DNA from: Calliopsis andreniformis
Lineage: Eukaryota; Arthropoda; Insecta; Hymenoptera; Andrenidae
Reading direction: 5' to 3'
Assembly (NCBI RefSeq): GCF_051401765.1
Contig: NW_027480422.1
Coordinates: 10,744,001-10,808,000 of the forward strand
DNA: 64,000 bases
The position numbers were made by a program, and so were the translations under genes. Shown one piece after another: positions 26,401 through 40,497 of this stretch (position 1 is the stretch's first letter; each line of letters begins with the position of its first letter). A model generated the notes under the pieces. It did no database searches and was not told the DNA's origin. It saw nothing but the letters and a program-made list of their open reading frames with translations.

Positions 26401-28079
26401 AGCAAAGGTCATTTCTACGTTCCTGGCAACCTAGGCTTCACTCTAGTGCGTTGCTCCACCAGATCGAATAGTTAGGGCCTTAGAAGTCTACGCCAGAAGT
26501 ATAAAATACAATATAAATACAACAGTTTTTCAATCGTATAACAGGAATAATTGCAAACAGTGTGAAAGATATGGCCATTTCTACGTTCCGGGCAAAATAG
26601 GCTTAACTCCAGGGCGTTGCACCACCAGATCGAATAGTTAGGGACTTTCAATACAACGGCAGAAGCATAAAATACAATAAAAATGCAACAGTTTTTCCAT
26701 CGTATAACAGGTAAGCTGCAACCAGTGCGAAAGTACTGGTCATTTCTACGTTCCGGGCAACCTAGGCTTAACTGTAGGGCGTTGCTCCACCAGATCGCAT
26801 AGTTAGGGACTTAGAAATTAACACCAGAAGCATAAAATACAAAATAAATAGAACAGTTTTTCCATCTTGTAAAACGAATAATTGCAACCAGTGTGAAAGT
26901 TATGGTCAATTCTACGTTCCGGGCAACCTAGGCTTCACTGTAGAGCGTTGCTTCACCAGATCGAATAGTTAGCGCCTAAGAAGTCTACGCCAGAGGCATA
27001 AAATACAATAAAAATACAACAGCTTTTCCATCGTATAACAGGAATAATTGCAACAGTGTGAAAGGTATGGTCATTTCTACTTTCCGGGCAACCTAGGCTT
27101 CACTCTAGGGCGTTTCTCCACCACATCGAATAGCTGCGGCCTTAGAAGTCAACGTATGAAGCATAAAATATAATATAAATACAACAGTTTTTCCACTGTA
27201 TAATATGAATAATTGCAAACAGTGTGGAAGTAATGGTCATTTCTACGTTCCGGGCAACCTAGGCTTCACTCTAGGGCGTTGCTCAACCACATCGAATAGC
27301 TACGGCCCTAGAAGACAACGCCATAACTATAAAATACAATATAAATACAACAGCTTTTCAATCGTATATGATGTATATTTGGAAACAGTGTGAAAGTAAA
27401 GGTCATTTCTACGTTCCGGGCAACCTAGGCTTCACTCTAGTGCGTTGCTCCACCAGATCGAATAGTTAGGGCCTTAGAAGTCAACGCCAGAAGCATAAAA
27501 TACAATATAAATACAACAGTTTTTCAATCGTATAACAGGAATAATTGCAACCACTGTGATAGTTATGGTCATTTCTACGTTCCGGGCAACCTAGGCTTAT
27601 CTATAGGGCGTTGCTCCACAAGATCGCATAGTTAGGGACTTAGAATTTAACGCCAGAAGCATAAAATACAATAAAAATGCAACCGTTTTTCCATAGTATA
27701 ACAGGAATAATTGCAACCAGTGTGAAAGTACAGGTCATCTCTACGTTGCGGGCATCCTAGGCTTCACTCTAGGGCATTGCTCCACCACATCGAATAGCTA
27801 CGGCCTTAGGAGTCAGCGCCATAACTATAAAAAACAATATAAATACAACAGTTTTTCCGTTGTATAAAATGAATAATTGCAAACAGTGTGGAAGTAATGG
27901 TCATTTCCACTTTCCGGGCAACCTAGGCTTCACTCTAGAGCGTTGCTCCACCACATCGAATAGCTACGGCCTAAGAAGTCAACTCCAGAAGCATAAAATA
28001 CAATATAAATACAACAGGTTTTCCATCGTATAAAATGAATGGTTGCAAACAGTGTGAAGGTAATGGTCACTTCTACGTT

Positions 28080-31000
28080 CCGGGCAACCTTGGCTTAACT
28101 CCAGGGCGTTGCTCCACCAGATCGAATAGTTAGGGCCTAAGAAGTCAACGCCAGAAGCATAAAACACAATATAAATACAACAGCTTTTCCATCGTATATA
28201 ATGTATATTTGCAAACAGTGTGAAAGTAACGGTCATTTCTACGTTCCGGGCAACCTAGGCTTAACGCTAGGGCGTTGCTCCACCAGATCGGATAGTTAGG
28301 GACTTATAATTCGACGCCAGAAGCATAAGATACAACATAAGTACAACAGCATTTCCATCGTATATAATGTATATTTGCAAACAGTGTGAAAGTAACGGTC
28401 ATTTCTGCGTTCCGGGCAACCTAGGCTTAACGCTAGGGCGTTGCTCCACCAGGTCGAATAGTTAGGGCCTAAGAAGTCAACGCCAGAAGCATAAAACACA
28501 ATATAAATACAACAGCTTTTCCATCGTATATAATGAATATTTGCATACAGTGTGAAAGTAACGGTCATTTCTACGTTCCGGGCAACCTAGGCTTAACGCT
28601 AGGGCGTTGCTCCACCAGATCGAATAGTTAGGGTCTTAGAATTCGACGCCAGAAGCATAAGATACAACATAAGTACAACAAGTTTTTCCATCGTTTAAAA
28701 TGTATAATTGCAAGCAGTGTGAAGGTAATGGTCATTTCTACGTTCCGGGCAACCTAGGCTTCACTCTAGAGCGTTGCTCCACCAGATCGAATAGTTAGGG
28801 CCTTTGAAGTCAACGCCCGAAGCATAAAGTACAAAACAAATAGAACAGTTTTTCCATTGTATAAAACGAATAATTGCAACCAATGTGAAAGTTATGGTCA
28901 TTTCAACGTTCCAGGCAACCTAGGCTTCACCCTAGGTCGTTGTTCCACCAGATCGAATAGCTAGGGCCTAAGAAGTCAACGCCAGAAGCATAAAATACAA
29001 TATAAGTACAACAGCTTTTCCATCGTGTATGATGTATATTTGCAAACAGTGTGAAAGTAAAGGTCATTTCTACGTTCCGGGCAACCTAGGCTTAACTTTA
29101 GGGCAGGTTCCACCAGATCGAGTAGTTAGGGACTTTGAATTCAACGCCAGAAGAATAAAATACAACGTAAGTACAACAGTTTTTCCATCGTATAAAATGA
29201 ATAATTACAAACAGTGTGAAAGTAATGGTCATTTCTACGTTCCGGGCAATCTAGGCTTAACTGTAGGGCGTTGCTCCACCAGATCGCATAGTTAGGGACT
29301 TAGAAGTCAACGCCAGAAGCATAAAATACAATAAAAATACAACAGTTTTTCCACAGTATAATAAGAATAATTGCAAACACTGTGGAAGTAATGGACATTT
29401 CTACGTCCCGGGCAACCTAGGCTTCAGTCTAGGGCGTTGCTCCACCACACCGAATAGCTACGGCCTTAGAAGTCAACGCCTGAAGCTTGAAATATAATAT
29501 AAATACAACAGTTTTTCCATCGTATAACAGGAATAATTGCAACCAGAGTGAAGGTGATGGTCATTTCTACGTTCCGGGCAACCTAGGCTTCACTCTAGGC
29601 CTTTGATTCACCACATCCAACAGTTAGGGCATAAGAAGTCAACGCCAGAAGCACCAAATAGAAAATAAGTACAACAGTTTTTCCATCGTATAAAACGAAT
29701 AATTGCAACCAGTATGAAAGTTATGGTCATTTCTACGTTCCGGGCAACCCAGGCTTCACACTAGGGCGTTGCTCCACGTGACCGAATAGTTAGGGCCTAA
29801 GAAGTCAACGCCAGAAGCATAAAATACGATATATGTACAACAGTTTTACCATAGTATAAAATGAATAATCGCAAACAGTGTGTAGGTAATGGTCAGTTCT
29901 ACGTTCCGGGCAATCTAGGCTTCACTCTAGGGCGTTGCTCCACCAGATCGAATAGTTAGGGCCTTAGAAGTCACCGCCCGAAGCATAAAATACAAAATAA
30001 ATAGAACAGTTTTTCCATTGTATAAAACTAATAATTGAAACCAGTCTGAAAGTTATGGTCATTTCTACGTTCAGCGCAACCTAGGCTTCACCCCTCGGCG
30101 TTGCTCCACCAGATCCAATAGTTAGGACCTAAGAAGTCAGCGCCAGAAGCATAAAATACAATATAAATACAACAGCTTTTCCATCGTATATAATGTATAT
30201 TTGCAAACAGTGTGAAAGTAACGGTCATTTCTACGTTCCGGGCAACCTTGGCTTAACTCCAGGGCGTTGCTCCACCAGGTCGAGTAGTTAGGGACTTTGA
30301 ATACAACGCCAGAAGCATAAAATACAATAAAAATGCAACAGTTTTTCCATCGTATAACAGGAAAGCTGCAACCAGTGTGAAAGTACTGGTGATTTCTATG
30401 TTCCGGGTAACCTAGGGTTCCCTCTAGGGCGTTGCTCCACCAGATCGAATAGCTAGGGACTTAGAATTCAACGCCAGAAGAATAAAATAAAACATAAGTA
30501 TAACAGTTTTTTCATCGTATAAAACGCATAATTGCAACCAGTGTGAAAGCTATGGTCATTTCTACGTTCCGGGCAACCTAGGCTTCACTCTAGGTCGTTG
30601 TTCCACCATATCGATTAGCTACGGCCTTAGAAGTCAGCGCCCGAAACCTAAAATACAATAAAAATACAACAGTTTTTCCATCGTATAACGGGAATAATTG
30701 CAGCAAATGTGTAAGTGATGGTCATTACCACGTTCCGGGCAACCTAGGGTTCACTCTAGGGCGTTGGTCCACCAGATTCAATAGTTTGGGCCTAAGAAGT
30801 CAACGACAGAAGCACCAAAAACAAAATAAATACAACAGTTTTTCCATTGTTTAAAACGAATTATTGAAACCAGTGTGAAATTTATGGTCATTTCTACGTT
30901 CCGAACAACCTAGACTTCACCCCTGGGCGTTGATCCACCAGATCCAATAGTTAGGACCTAAGAAGTCAGCGCCAGGAGCATAAAATACGGAATAGATACC

Positions 31001-34000
31001 ACAGCTTTTCCATCGTATATAATGTATATTTGCAAACAGTGTGAAGGTAATGGTCATTTCTACGTTCCGCGCAACCCAGGCTTCACTCCAGGGCGTTGCT
31101 CCGCCAGATCGAATAGCTAGGGCCTAAGAAGTCAACGCCAGAAGCATAAAATGCAATATAAATACAACAGCTTTTCCATCGTATATAATGTATATTTGCA
31201 AACAGTGTGAAAGTAACGGTCATTTCTACGTTCCGGGCAACCATGGCTTAACTCCAGGGCGTTGCTCCACCAGATCGAATAGTTAGGGCCTAAGAAGTCA
31301 ACGCCAGAAGCATAAGATACAACATAAGTACAACAGGTTTTCCATCGTATATAATGTATATATGCAAACAGTGTGAAAGTAACGGTCATTTCTACGTTCC
31401 GGGCAACCTAGGCTTAACGCTAGGGCGTTGCTCCACCAGGTCGAATAGTTAGGGTCTTAGAATTCGACACCAGAAGCATAAGATACAACATAAGTACAAC
31501 AGTTTTTCCATCGTTTAAAATGTATAATTGCAAGCAGTGTGAAGGTAATGGTCATTTCTACGTTCCGGGCAACCTAGGCTTCACTCTAGAGCGTTGCTCC
31601 ACCAGATCGAATAGTTAGGGCCTTTGAAGTCAACGCCCGAAGCATAAAGTACAAAATAAATACAACAGTTTTTCCATTGTTTAAAACGAATAATTGAAAC
31701 CAGTGTGAAATTTATGGTCACTTCTACGTTCCGAACACCCTAGACTTCACCCCTGGGCGTTGCTCCACCAGATCCAATAGTTTGGACCTAAGAAGTGAAC
31801 GCCAGAAGCATAAAATACAATATAAATACAACAGCTTTTCCATCGTATATAACGTATATTTGCGAACAGTGTGAAAGTAAAGGTCACTTCTACGTTCCGG
31901 GCAACCTAGGCTTCGCTCTAGGGCGTTGTTCCACCAGATCGAATAGTTAGTGCCTAAGAAGTCAACGCCAGAAGCATAAACTGCAATATAAATACAACAG
32001 CTTTTCCATCGTATATAATGTATATTTGCAAACAGTGTGAAAGTAACGGTCATTTCTACGTTCCGGGCAACCTTGGCTTAACTCCAGGGCGTTGCTCCAC
32101 CAGATCGGATAGTTAGGGACTTATAATTCGACGCCAGAAGCATAAGATACAACATAAGTACAACAGCTTTTCCATCGTATATAATGTATATTTGCAAACA
32201 GTGTGAAAGTAACGGTCATTTCTACGTTCCGGGCAACCTAGGCTTAACGCTAGGGCGTTGCTCCACCAGGTCGAATAGTTAGGGCCTAAGAAGTCAACGC
32301 CAGAAGCATAAAACACAATATAAATACAACAGCTTTTCCATCGTATATAATGAATATTTGCATACAGTGTGAAAGTAACGGTCATTTCTACGTTCCGGGC
32401 AACCTAGGCTTAACGCTAGGGCGTTGCTCCACCAGATCGAATAGTTAGGGTCTTAGAATTCGACGCCAGAAGCATAAGATACAACATAAGTACAACAGTT
32501 TTTCCATCGTTTAAAATGTATAATTGCAAGCAGTGTGAAGGTAATGGTCATTTCTACGTTCCGGGCAACCTAGGCTTAACTGTAGGGCGTTGCTCCACCA
32601 GATCGTATAGTTAGGGACTTAGATGACAACGCCAGAAGCATAAAATACAATAAAAATACAACAGCTTTTCCATCGTATGTAATGTATATTTGCAAACAGT
32701 GTGAAAGTAAAGGTCATTTCTACGTTCCGGGCAACCTAGGCTTAACTCCAGGGCGTTGCTCCACCAGATCGAATAGTTAGGGCCTAAGAAGTCAACGCCA
32801 GAAGCATAAGGTACAACATAAGTACAACAGCTTTTCCATCGTATATAATGTATATTTGCAAACAGTGTGAAAGTAACGGTCATTTCTACGTTCCGGGCAA
32901 CCTAGGCTTAACGCTAGGGCGTTGCTCCACCAGGTCGAATAGTTAGGGCCTAAGAAGTCAACGCCAGAAGCATAAAACACAATATAAATACAACAGCTTT
33001 TCCATCGTATATAATGTATATTTGCATACAGTGTGAAAGTAACGGTCATTTCTACGTTCCGGGCAACCTGGGCTTAACGCTAGGGCGTTGCTCCAACAGA
33101 TCGAATAGTTAGGGTCCTAGAATTCGACACCAGAAGCATAAGATACAACATAAGTACAACAGTTTTTCCATCGTTTAAAATGTATAATTGCAAGCAGTGT
33201 GAAGGTAATGGTCATTTCTACGTTCCGGGCAACCTAGGCTTCACTCTAGAGCGTTGCTCCACCAGATCGAATAGTTAGGGCCTTTGAAGTCAACGCCCGA
33301 AGCATAAAGTACAAAATAAATACAACAGTTTTTCCATTGTTTAAAACGAATAATTGAAACCAGTGTGAAATTTATGGTCACTTCTACGTTCCGAACACCC
33401 TAGACTTCACCCCTGGGCGTTGCTCCACCAGATCCAATAGTTAGGACCTAAGAAGTCAACGCCAGAAGCATAAAATACAATATAAATACAACAGCTTTTC
33501 CATCGTATATAACGTATATTTGCGAACAGTGTGAAAGTAAAGGTCACTTATACGTTCCGGGCAACCTAGGCTTCGCTCTAGGGCGTTGTTCCACCAGATC
33601 GAATAGTTAGTGCCTAAGAAGTCAACGCCAGAAGCATAAACTGCAATATAAATACAACAGCTTTTCCATCGTATATAATGTATATTTGCAAACAGTGTGA
33701 AAGTAACGGTCATTTCTACGTTCCGGGCAACCTTGGCTTAACTCCAGGGCGTTGCTCCACCAGATCGAATAGTTAGGGCCTAAGAAGTCAACGCCAGAAG
33801 CATAAAACACAATATAAATACAACAGCTTTTCCATCGTATATAATGTATATTTGCAAACAGTGTGAAAGTAACGGTCATTTCTACGTTCCGGGCAATCTA
33901 GGCTTAACTGTAGGGCGTTGCTAAACCAGATCGCATAGTTAGGGACTTAGAATATAACGCCAGAAGCATAAAATACAATATAAATACAATAGCTTTTCCA

Positions 34001-37000
34001 TCGTATATAATGTATATTTGCACACAGTGTGAAAGCAACGGCCATTTCTACGTTCCGGGCAACCTAGGCTTAACTCTAGGGCGTTGCTCCACCAGGTCGA
34101 ATAGTTAGCGCCTAAGAAGTCTACGCCAGAAGCATAAAATACAATAGAAATACAACAGTTTTTCCATCGTATAACAGGAATAATTGCAACCAGTGTGAAA
34201 GGTATAGTCATTTCTACGTTCCGGGCAACCTATGCTTCACGCTAGGGCGTTGCTCCACCACATCGAATAGCTGCGGCCTTAGAAGTCAACGCCAGAAGCA
34301 TAAAATACAATATAAATACAACAGTTTTTCAATCGTATAACAGGAATAATTGCAAACAGTGTGAAAGGTATGGTTATTTCTACGTTGCGGGCGTCCTAGG
34401 CTTCACTCTAGGGCATTGCTCCACCACATCGAATAGCTACGGCCTTAGTAGTCAACGCCATAACTATAAAAGACAATATAAATACAACAGTTTTTCCATT
34501 GTATAAAATGGATAATTGCAAACAGTGTGGAGGTAATGGTCATTTCTACTTTCCGGGCAACCTAGGCTTCACTCTAGGGCGTTTCTCCACCACATCGAAT
34601 AGCTACGGCCTTAGAAGTCAACGTCTGAAGCATAAAATTTAATATAAATACAACAGTTTTTCTATCGTATAACAGGAATAATTGCAGCCAGTGTGAAAGG
34701 CATGGTCATTTCTACGTTCCGGGCAACCTAGGCTTCACTCTAGGGCGTTGCTCCACCACATCGAATAGCTACGGCCTTAGGGGGCAACGCCAGAGGCATA
34801 AAATACAAAATAAATACAACAGTTTTTCCATCGTATAACAAGAATAATTGCGACCAGTGTGAAAGTGATGGTCATTTCTACATTCCGGGCAACCTAGACT
34901 TCACTCTAGGGCGTTGCTCCACCAGATCGAATAGTTAGGGCCTAAGAAGTCAACGCCAGAAGCATAAAATACAATATAAATACAACAGTTTTTCCATTGT
35001 ATAAAACGAATAATTGCAACCAGTGTGAAAGTAATGGTCATTTCTATGTTCCGGGCGACCTAGGCTTCACTCTAGGGCGTTGTTCCACCAAATCGAATAG
35101 TTAGGGCCTTAGAGGTCAACGCCCGAAGCATAAAATACAAATTAAATAGAAACAGTTTTTCCATTGTATAAAACGAATAATTGCAACCAGTGTGCAAGTT
35201 ATGGTCATTTCCACAATCCGGGCGACCTAGGCTTCACTCTAGGGCGTTGTTCCACCAGATCGAATAGTTAGGGACTTAGAAATTAACGCCAGAAGCATAA
35301 AATACAATATAAATACAACAGTTTTTCCATCGTATAAAATGTATAATTGCAAGCAGTGTGAAGGTAATGGTCATTTCTACGTTCCGGACAACCTAGGCTT
35401 CACTCTAGAGCGTTGCTCCACCAGATCGAATAGTTAGGGCCTTAGATGTCCACTCCCGAAGCATAAAATACAAAACAAATACAACAGTTTTTCCATTGTA
35501 TAAAACGAATAATTGCAACCAGTGTGAAAGCTATGGCCATTTCTACGTTCCGGGCAAAATAGGCTTAACTCCATGGCGTTGGTCCACCAGCTCGATTAGT
35601 TAGGGACTTTCAATACAACGGCAGAAGCATGAAATAAAATAAAAATGCAACAGTTTTTCCATCGTATAACAGGTAAGCTGCAACCAGTGTGAAAGTACTG
35701 GTCATTTCTATGTTCCGGGTAACCTAGGCTTCACTCTAGGGAATTGCTCCACCAGATCGAATAGCTAGGGCCTTAGAAGTCAACGCCCGAAGCTTAAAAT
35801 ACAACATATGTACAACCGTTTTTCCGTCATATAGAATGTATAATTGCTAGCAGTGTGAATGTAATGGTCATTTCTAGGTTTCGGGCAAACTATGCTTCAC
35901 TGTAGAGCGTTGCTTCACCAGATCGAATAGTTATGGCCTTAGAAGTCAACGCCCGGAGCATAAAATACAAAATAAATACAACAGTTTTTCAATTGTATAA
36001 AACGAATAATTGCAACCAGTGTGAAAGTTATGGTCATTTCTACGTTCCGGGCAACCTATGCTTCACTCTAGGGCGTTGCTCAACCACATCGAATAGCTAC
36101 GGCCCTAGAAGACAACGCCATAACTATAAAATACAATATAAATACAACAGCTTTTCCATCGTATAAGATGTGTATTTGGAAACAGTGTGAAAGCAAAGGT
36201 CATTTCTACGTTCCGGGCAACCTAGGCTTCACTCTAGTGCGTTGCTCCACCAGATCGAATAGTTAGGGCCTTAGAAGTCTACGCCAGAAGTATAAAATAC
36301 AATATAAATACAACAGTTTTTCAATCGTATAACAGGAATAATTGCAAACAGTGTGAAAGATATGGCCATTTCTACGTTCCGGGCAAAATAGGCTTAACTC
36401 CAGGGCGTTGCACCACCAGATCGAATAGTTAGGGACTTTCAATACAACGGCAGAAGCATAAAATACAATAAAAATGCAACAGTTTTTCCATCGTATAACA
36501 GGTAAGCTGCAACCAGTGCGAAAGTACTGGTCATTTCTACGTTCCGGGCAACCTAGGCTTAACTGTAGGGCGTTGCTCCACCAGATCGCATAGTTAGGGA
36601 CTTAGAAATTAACACCAGAAGCATAAAATACAAAATAAATAGAACAGTTTTTCCATCTTGTAAAACGAATAATTGCAACCAGTGTGAAAGTTATGGTCAA
36701 TTCTACGTTCCGGGCAACCTAGGCTTCACTGTAGAGCGTTGCTTCACCAGATCGAATAGTTAGCGCCTAAGAAGTCTACGCCAGAGGCATAAAATACAAT
36801 AAAAATACAACAGCTTTTCCATCGTATAACAGGAATAATTGCAACAGTGTGAAAGGTATGGTCATTTCTACTTTCCGGGCAACCTAGGCTTCACTCTAGG
36901 GCGTTTCTCCACCACATCGAATAGCTGCGGCCTTAGAAGTCAACGTATGAAGCATAAAATATAATATAAATACAACAGTTTTTCCACTGTATAATATGAA

Positions 37001-37870
37001 TAATTGCAAACAGTGTGGAAGTAATGGTCATTTATACGTTCCGGGCAACCTAGGCTTCACTCTAGGGCGTTGCTCAACCACATCGAATAGCTACGGCCCT
37101 AGAAGACAACGCCATAACTATAAAATACAATATAAATACAACAGCTTTTCCATCGTATATGATGTATATTTGGAAACAGTGTGAAAGTAAAGGTCATTTC
37201 TACGTTCCGGGCAACCTAGGCTTCACTCTAGTGCGTTGCTCCACCAGATCGAATAGTTAGGGCCTTAGAAGTCAACGCCAGAAGCATAAAATACAATATA
37301 AATACAACAGTTTTTCAATCGTATAACAGGAATAATTGCAACCACTGTGATAGTTATGGTCATTTCTACGTTCCGGGCAACCTAGGCTTATCTATAGGGC
37401 GTTGCTCCACAAGATCGCATAGTTAGGGACTTAGAATTTAACGCCAGAAGCATAAAATACAATAAAAATGCAACCGTTTTTCCATAGTATAACAGGAATA
37501 ATTGCAACCAGTGTGAAAGTACAGGTCATCTCTACGTTGCGGGCATCCTAGGCTTCACTCTAGGGCATTGCTCCACCACATCGAATAGCTACGGCCTTAG
37601 GAGTCAGCGCCATAACTATAAAAAACAATATAAATACAACAGTTTTTCCGTTGTATAAAATGAATAATTGCAAACAGTGTGGAAGTAATGGTCATTTCCA
37701 CTTTCCGGGCAACCTAGGCTTCACTCTAGAGCGTTGCTCCACCACATCGAATAGCTACGGCCTAAGAAGTCAACTCCAGAAGCATAAAATACAATATAAA
37801 TACAACAGGTTTTCCATCGTATAAAATGAATGGTTGCAAACAGTGTGAAGGTAATGGTCACTTCTACGTT
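28080..37870 (+). repeat. Large tandem duplication, copy B (59 monomers)
   Basis: Second copy of the 10-kb block. It ends where the array leaves the copy A sequence, in the monomer reading 'ccgggcagcctaggcttaac' at 37,871. Relative to copy A it has four extra monomers near 31.4-32.1 kb, one fewer near 33.9 kb, three extra near 34.4-34.9 kb, and lacks two near 35.3 kb (including a 162-bp variant monomer). It also lacks much of the 19.4-20.5 kb segment. Confidence 0.9.
29341..30170 (+). repeat. Repeat block R, copy 3 (second half)
   Basis: Begins with 'cagtttttccacagtataat' as at 16,900 and 20,552. It retains the two monomers missing from copy 2 (with 'cgccagaagcaccaaataga' as at 17,201). It lies inside copy B of the 10-kb duplication, so copy B keeps an older arrangement at this point than copy A does. 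Confidence 0.82.
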
Positions 37871-38049
37871 CCGGGCAGCCTAGGCTTAACTCCAGTGCGT
37901 TGCCCCACCAGATCGAATAGCTAGGGACTTTGAATACAACGCCAGAAGAATAAAATACAACATGAGTACCACAGTTTTTCCATCGTATGAAATGTATAAT
38001 TGCAAGCAGTGTGAAGGTAATGGTCATTTCTACGTTCCGGGCAACCTAG

Positions 38050-38690
38050 GCTGCACTCTAGAGCGTTGCTTCACCAGATCGAATAGTTAGGGCCTTAGAT
38101 GTCAACGACCGAAGCATAAAATACAAAATAAAAAGAACAGTTTTTCCATTGTATAAAACGAATAATTGCAACCAGTGTGAAAGTTATGGTCATTTACACG
38201 TTCCGGGCAACCTAGGCTTCACTCTAGGTCGTTGTTCCATCAGATCGAATAGTTAGGGCCTAAGAAAACAACGCCAGAAGCATAAAATACAATATAAATG
38301 CAACAGCTTTACCATCGTATATAATGTATATTTGCAAACAGTGTGAAAGTAAAGGTCATTTCTACGTTCCGGGCAACCTAGGCTTCACTCTAGAGCGTTG
38401 CTTCACCAGATCGAATAGTTAGGGCCTTAGATGTCAACGACCGAAGCATAAAATACAAAATAAAAAGAACAGTTTTTCCATTGTATAAAACGAATAATTG
38501 CAACCAGTGTGAAAGTTATGGTCATTTACACGTTCCGGGCAACCTAGGCTTCACTCTAGGTCGTTGTTCCATCAGATCGAATAGTTAGGGCCTAAGAAAA
38601 CAACGCCAGAAGCATAAAATACAATATAAATGCAACAGCTTTACCATCGTATATAATGTATATTTGCAAACAGTGTGAAATTAAAGGTCA
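38050..38690 (+). repeat. Two-monomer repeat, two copies
   Basis: The dimer with 'tagatgtcaacgaccgaagc', 'ggtcatttacacgttccggg' and 'gcaacagctttaccatcgta' occurs twice at spacing 332. The copies look almost identical, indicating a recent dimer duplication just outside the 10-kb unit. Confidence 0.85.
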
Positions 38691-40497
38691 TTTCTACGTT
38701 CCGGGCAACCTAGGCTTAACTGTAGGGCGTTGCTCCACCAGATCGCATAGTTTGGGACTTAGAAGTCAACGCCAGAAGCATAAAATACAATAAAAATGCA
38801 ACAGTTTCTCCATAGTATAACAGGAATAATTGCAACCAGTGTGAAAGTACAGGTCATTTCTACGTTCCGGGCAACCTAGGCTTCGCTCTAGGGCCTTGCT
38901 CCACCAGATCGAATACCTAGGGACTTAGAATTCAACGCCAGAAGAATAAAATACATCATAGGTACAACAGCTTTTCCATCGTATATATAATGTATATTTG
39001 CAAACAGTGTGAAAGTAAAGCTCATTTCTACGTTCCGGGCAGCCTCGGTTTCGCTGTAGGGCGTTGCTCCACCAGATCGAATAGCTTGGGACTTAGAAGT
39101 CAACGCCAGAAGCATAAAATACAATAAAAATACAACAGTTTTTCCATCGTATAAAAGGAATAATTGCAACCAGTGTGAAAGTAATGGTCATTTCTACGTT
39201 CCGCTTAACTCAGGTTTCACTCTTGGGCGTTGCTCCACCACACCTAATAGCTACGGCCTTAGAAGTCAATTCCAGAAGCATAAAATACAATATAAATAAA
39301 ACAGCTTTTCCATCGTATAAAACGAATGATTGCAAACAGTGTGAAAGTTATGGTCATTTCCACGTTCCGAGCAACCTAGTCATAACACCAGGGCATTGCT
39401 CCACCAGATCGAATAGTTAGGGACGTTGAATACAACGCCAGAAGCATAAAATACAATAAAAATGCAACAGTTTTTCCATCGTATAACAGGAAAGCTGCAA
39501 CCAGTGTAAAAGTACTGGATATTTCTATCTTCCGGGTAACCTAGGCTTCACTGTAGGGCGTTGCTCAACCAGATCGAATAGATATGGACTTAGAATTCAA
39601 CGCCAGAAGAATAAAATACAACATAAGTACCACAGTTTTTCCATCGTATGAAATGTATAATTGCAAGCAGTGTGAAGGTAATGGTCATTTCTACGTTCCG
39701 GGCAACCTAGGCTTCACACTAGAGCGTTGCTCCACCAGATCGAATAGTTAGGGCCTTAGATGTCAACGTCCGAAGCATAAAATACAAAATAAATAGAACA
39801 GTTTTTCCATTGTATAAAACGAATAATTGCAACCAGTGTGAAAGTTATGGTCATTTCGACGTTCCGGGCAACCTAGGCTTAACTCCAGGGCGTTGCTCCA
39901 CCAGATCGAATAGTTAGGGACTTTGAATACAACGCCAGAAGCGTAAAATACAATAAAAATGCAACAGTTTTTCCATCGTATAACAGGAATAATTGCAACC
40001 AGTGTGAAAGTACAGGTGATTTCTACGTTCCGGGCAACCTAGGTTTCGCTGTAGGGCGCTACTCCACCAGATCCAATAACTAGCGACTTAGAAGCCAACA
40101 CCAGAAGCATAAAATACAATAAAAATGCAACAGTTTTTCCATCGTATAACAGGAAAGCTGCAACCAGTGTGAAGGTACTGGTCATTTCTATGTTCAGGGT
40201 AACCTAGGCTTCACCCTAGAGCGTTGCTCAACCAGATCGAATGGTTAGGGCCTTAGAAGTCTAATTCCAAAGCATAAAATACAAAATAAATAGAACAGTT
40301 TTTCCATTGTATAAAACGAATAATTGCAACCAGTGTGAAAGGTATGGTCATCTCTACGTTCCGGGCAACCTAGGCTTCACTCTAGGGCATTGCTGCACCA
40401 CATCGAATAGCTACGGCCTTAGAAGTCAACACCATAACTATAAAATACATTATAAATACAACAGTTTTTCCATTGTATAAAATGAATAATTGCAAAC

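Larger units (their letters stand above)
17961..28079 (+). repeat. Large tandem duplication, copy A (61 monomers)
   Basis: Copy A and copy B (28,080-37,870) align in the same order. The offset is 10,118 at 17,961-19,340, then about 8,791, 9,123 (20,851-22,300), 9,787 (22,326-24,100), 9,621 (24,318-24,780), 10,119 (24,931-25,200) and 9,791 (25,520-28,079). Most offset changes are whole monomers, so the copies differ by block insertions and deletions. Aligned stretches are nearly identical. The A/B junction falls in one monomer at about 28,070-28,090, where 'gggcaaccttggcttaactc' begins the unit again. Confidence 0.9.
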
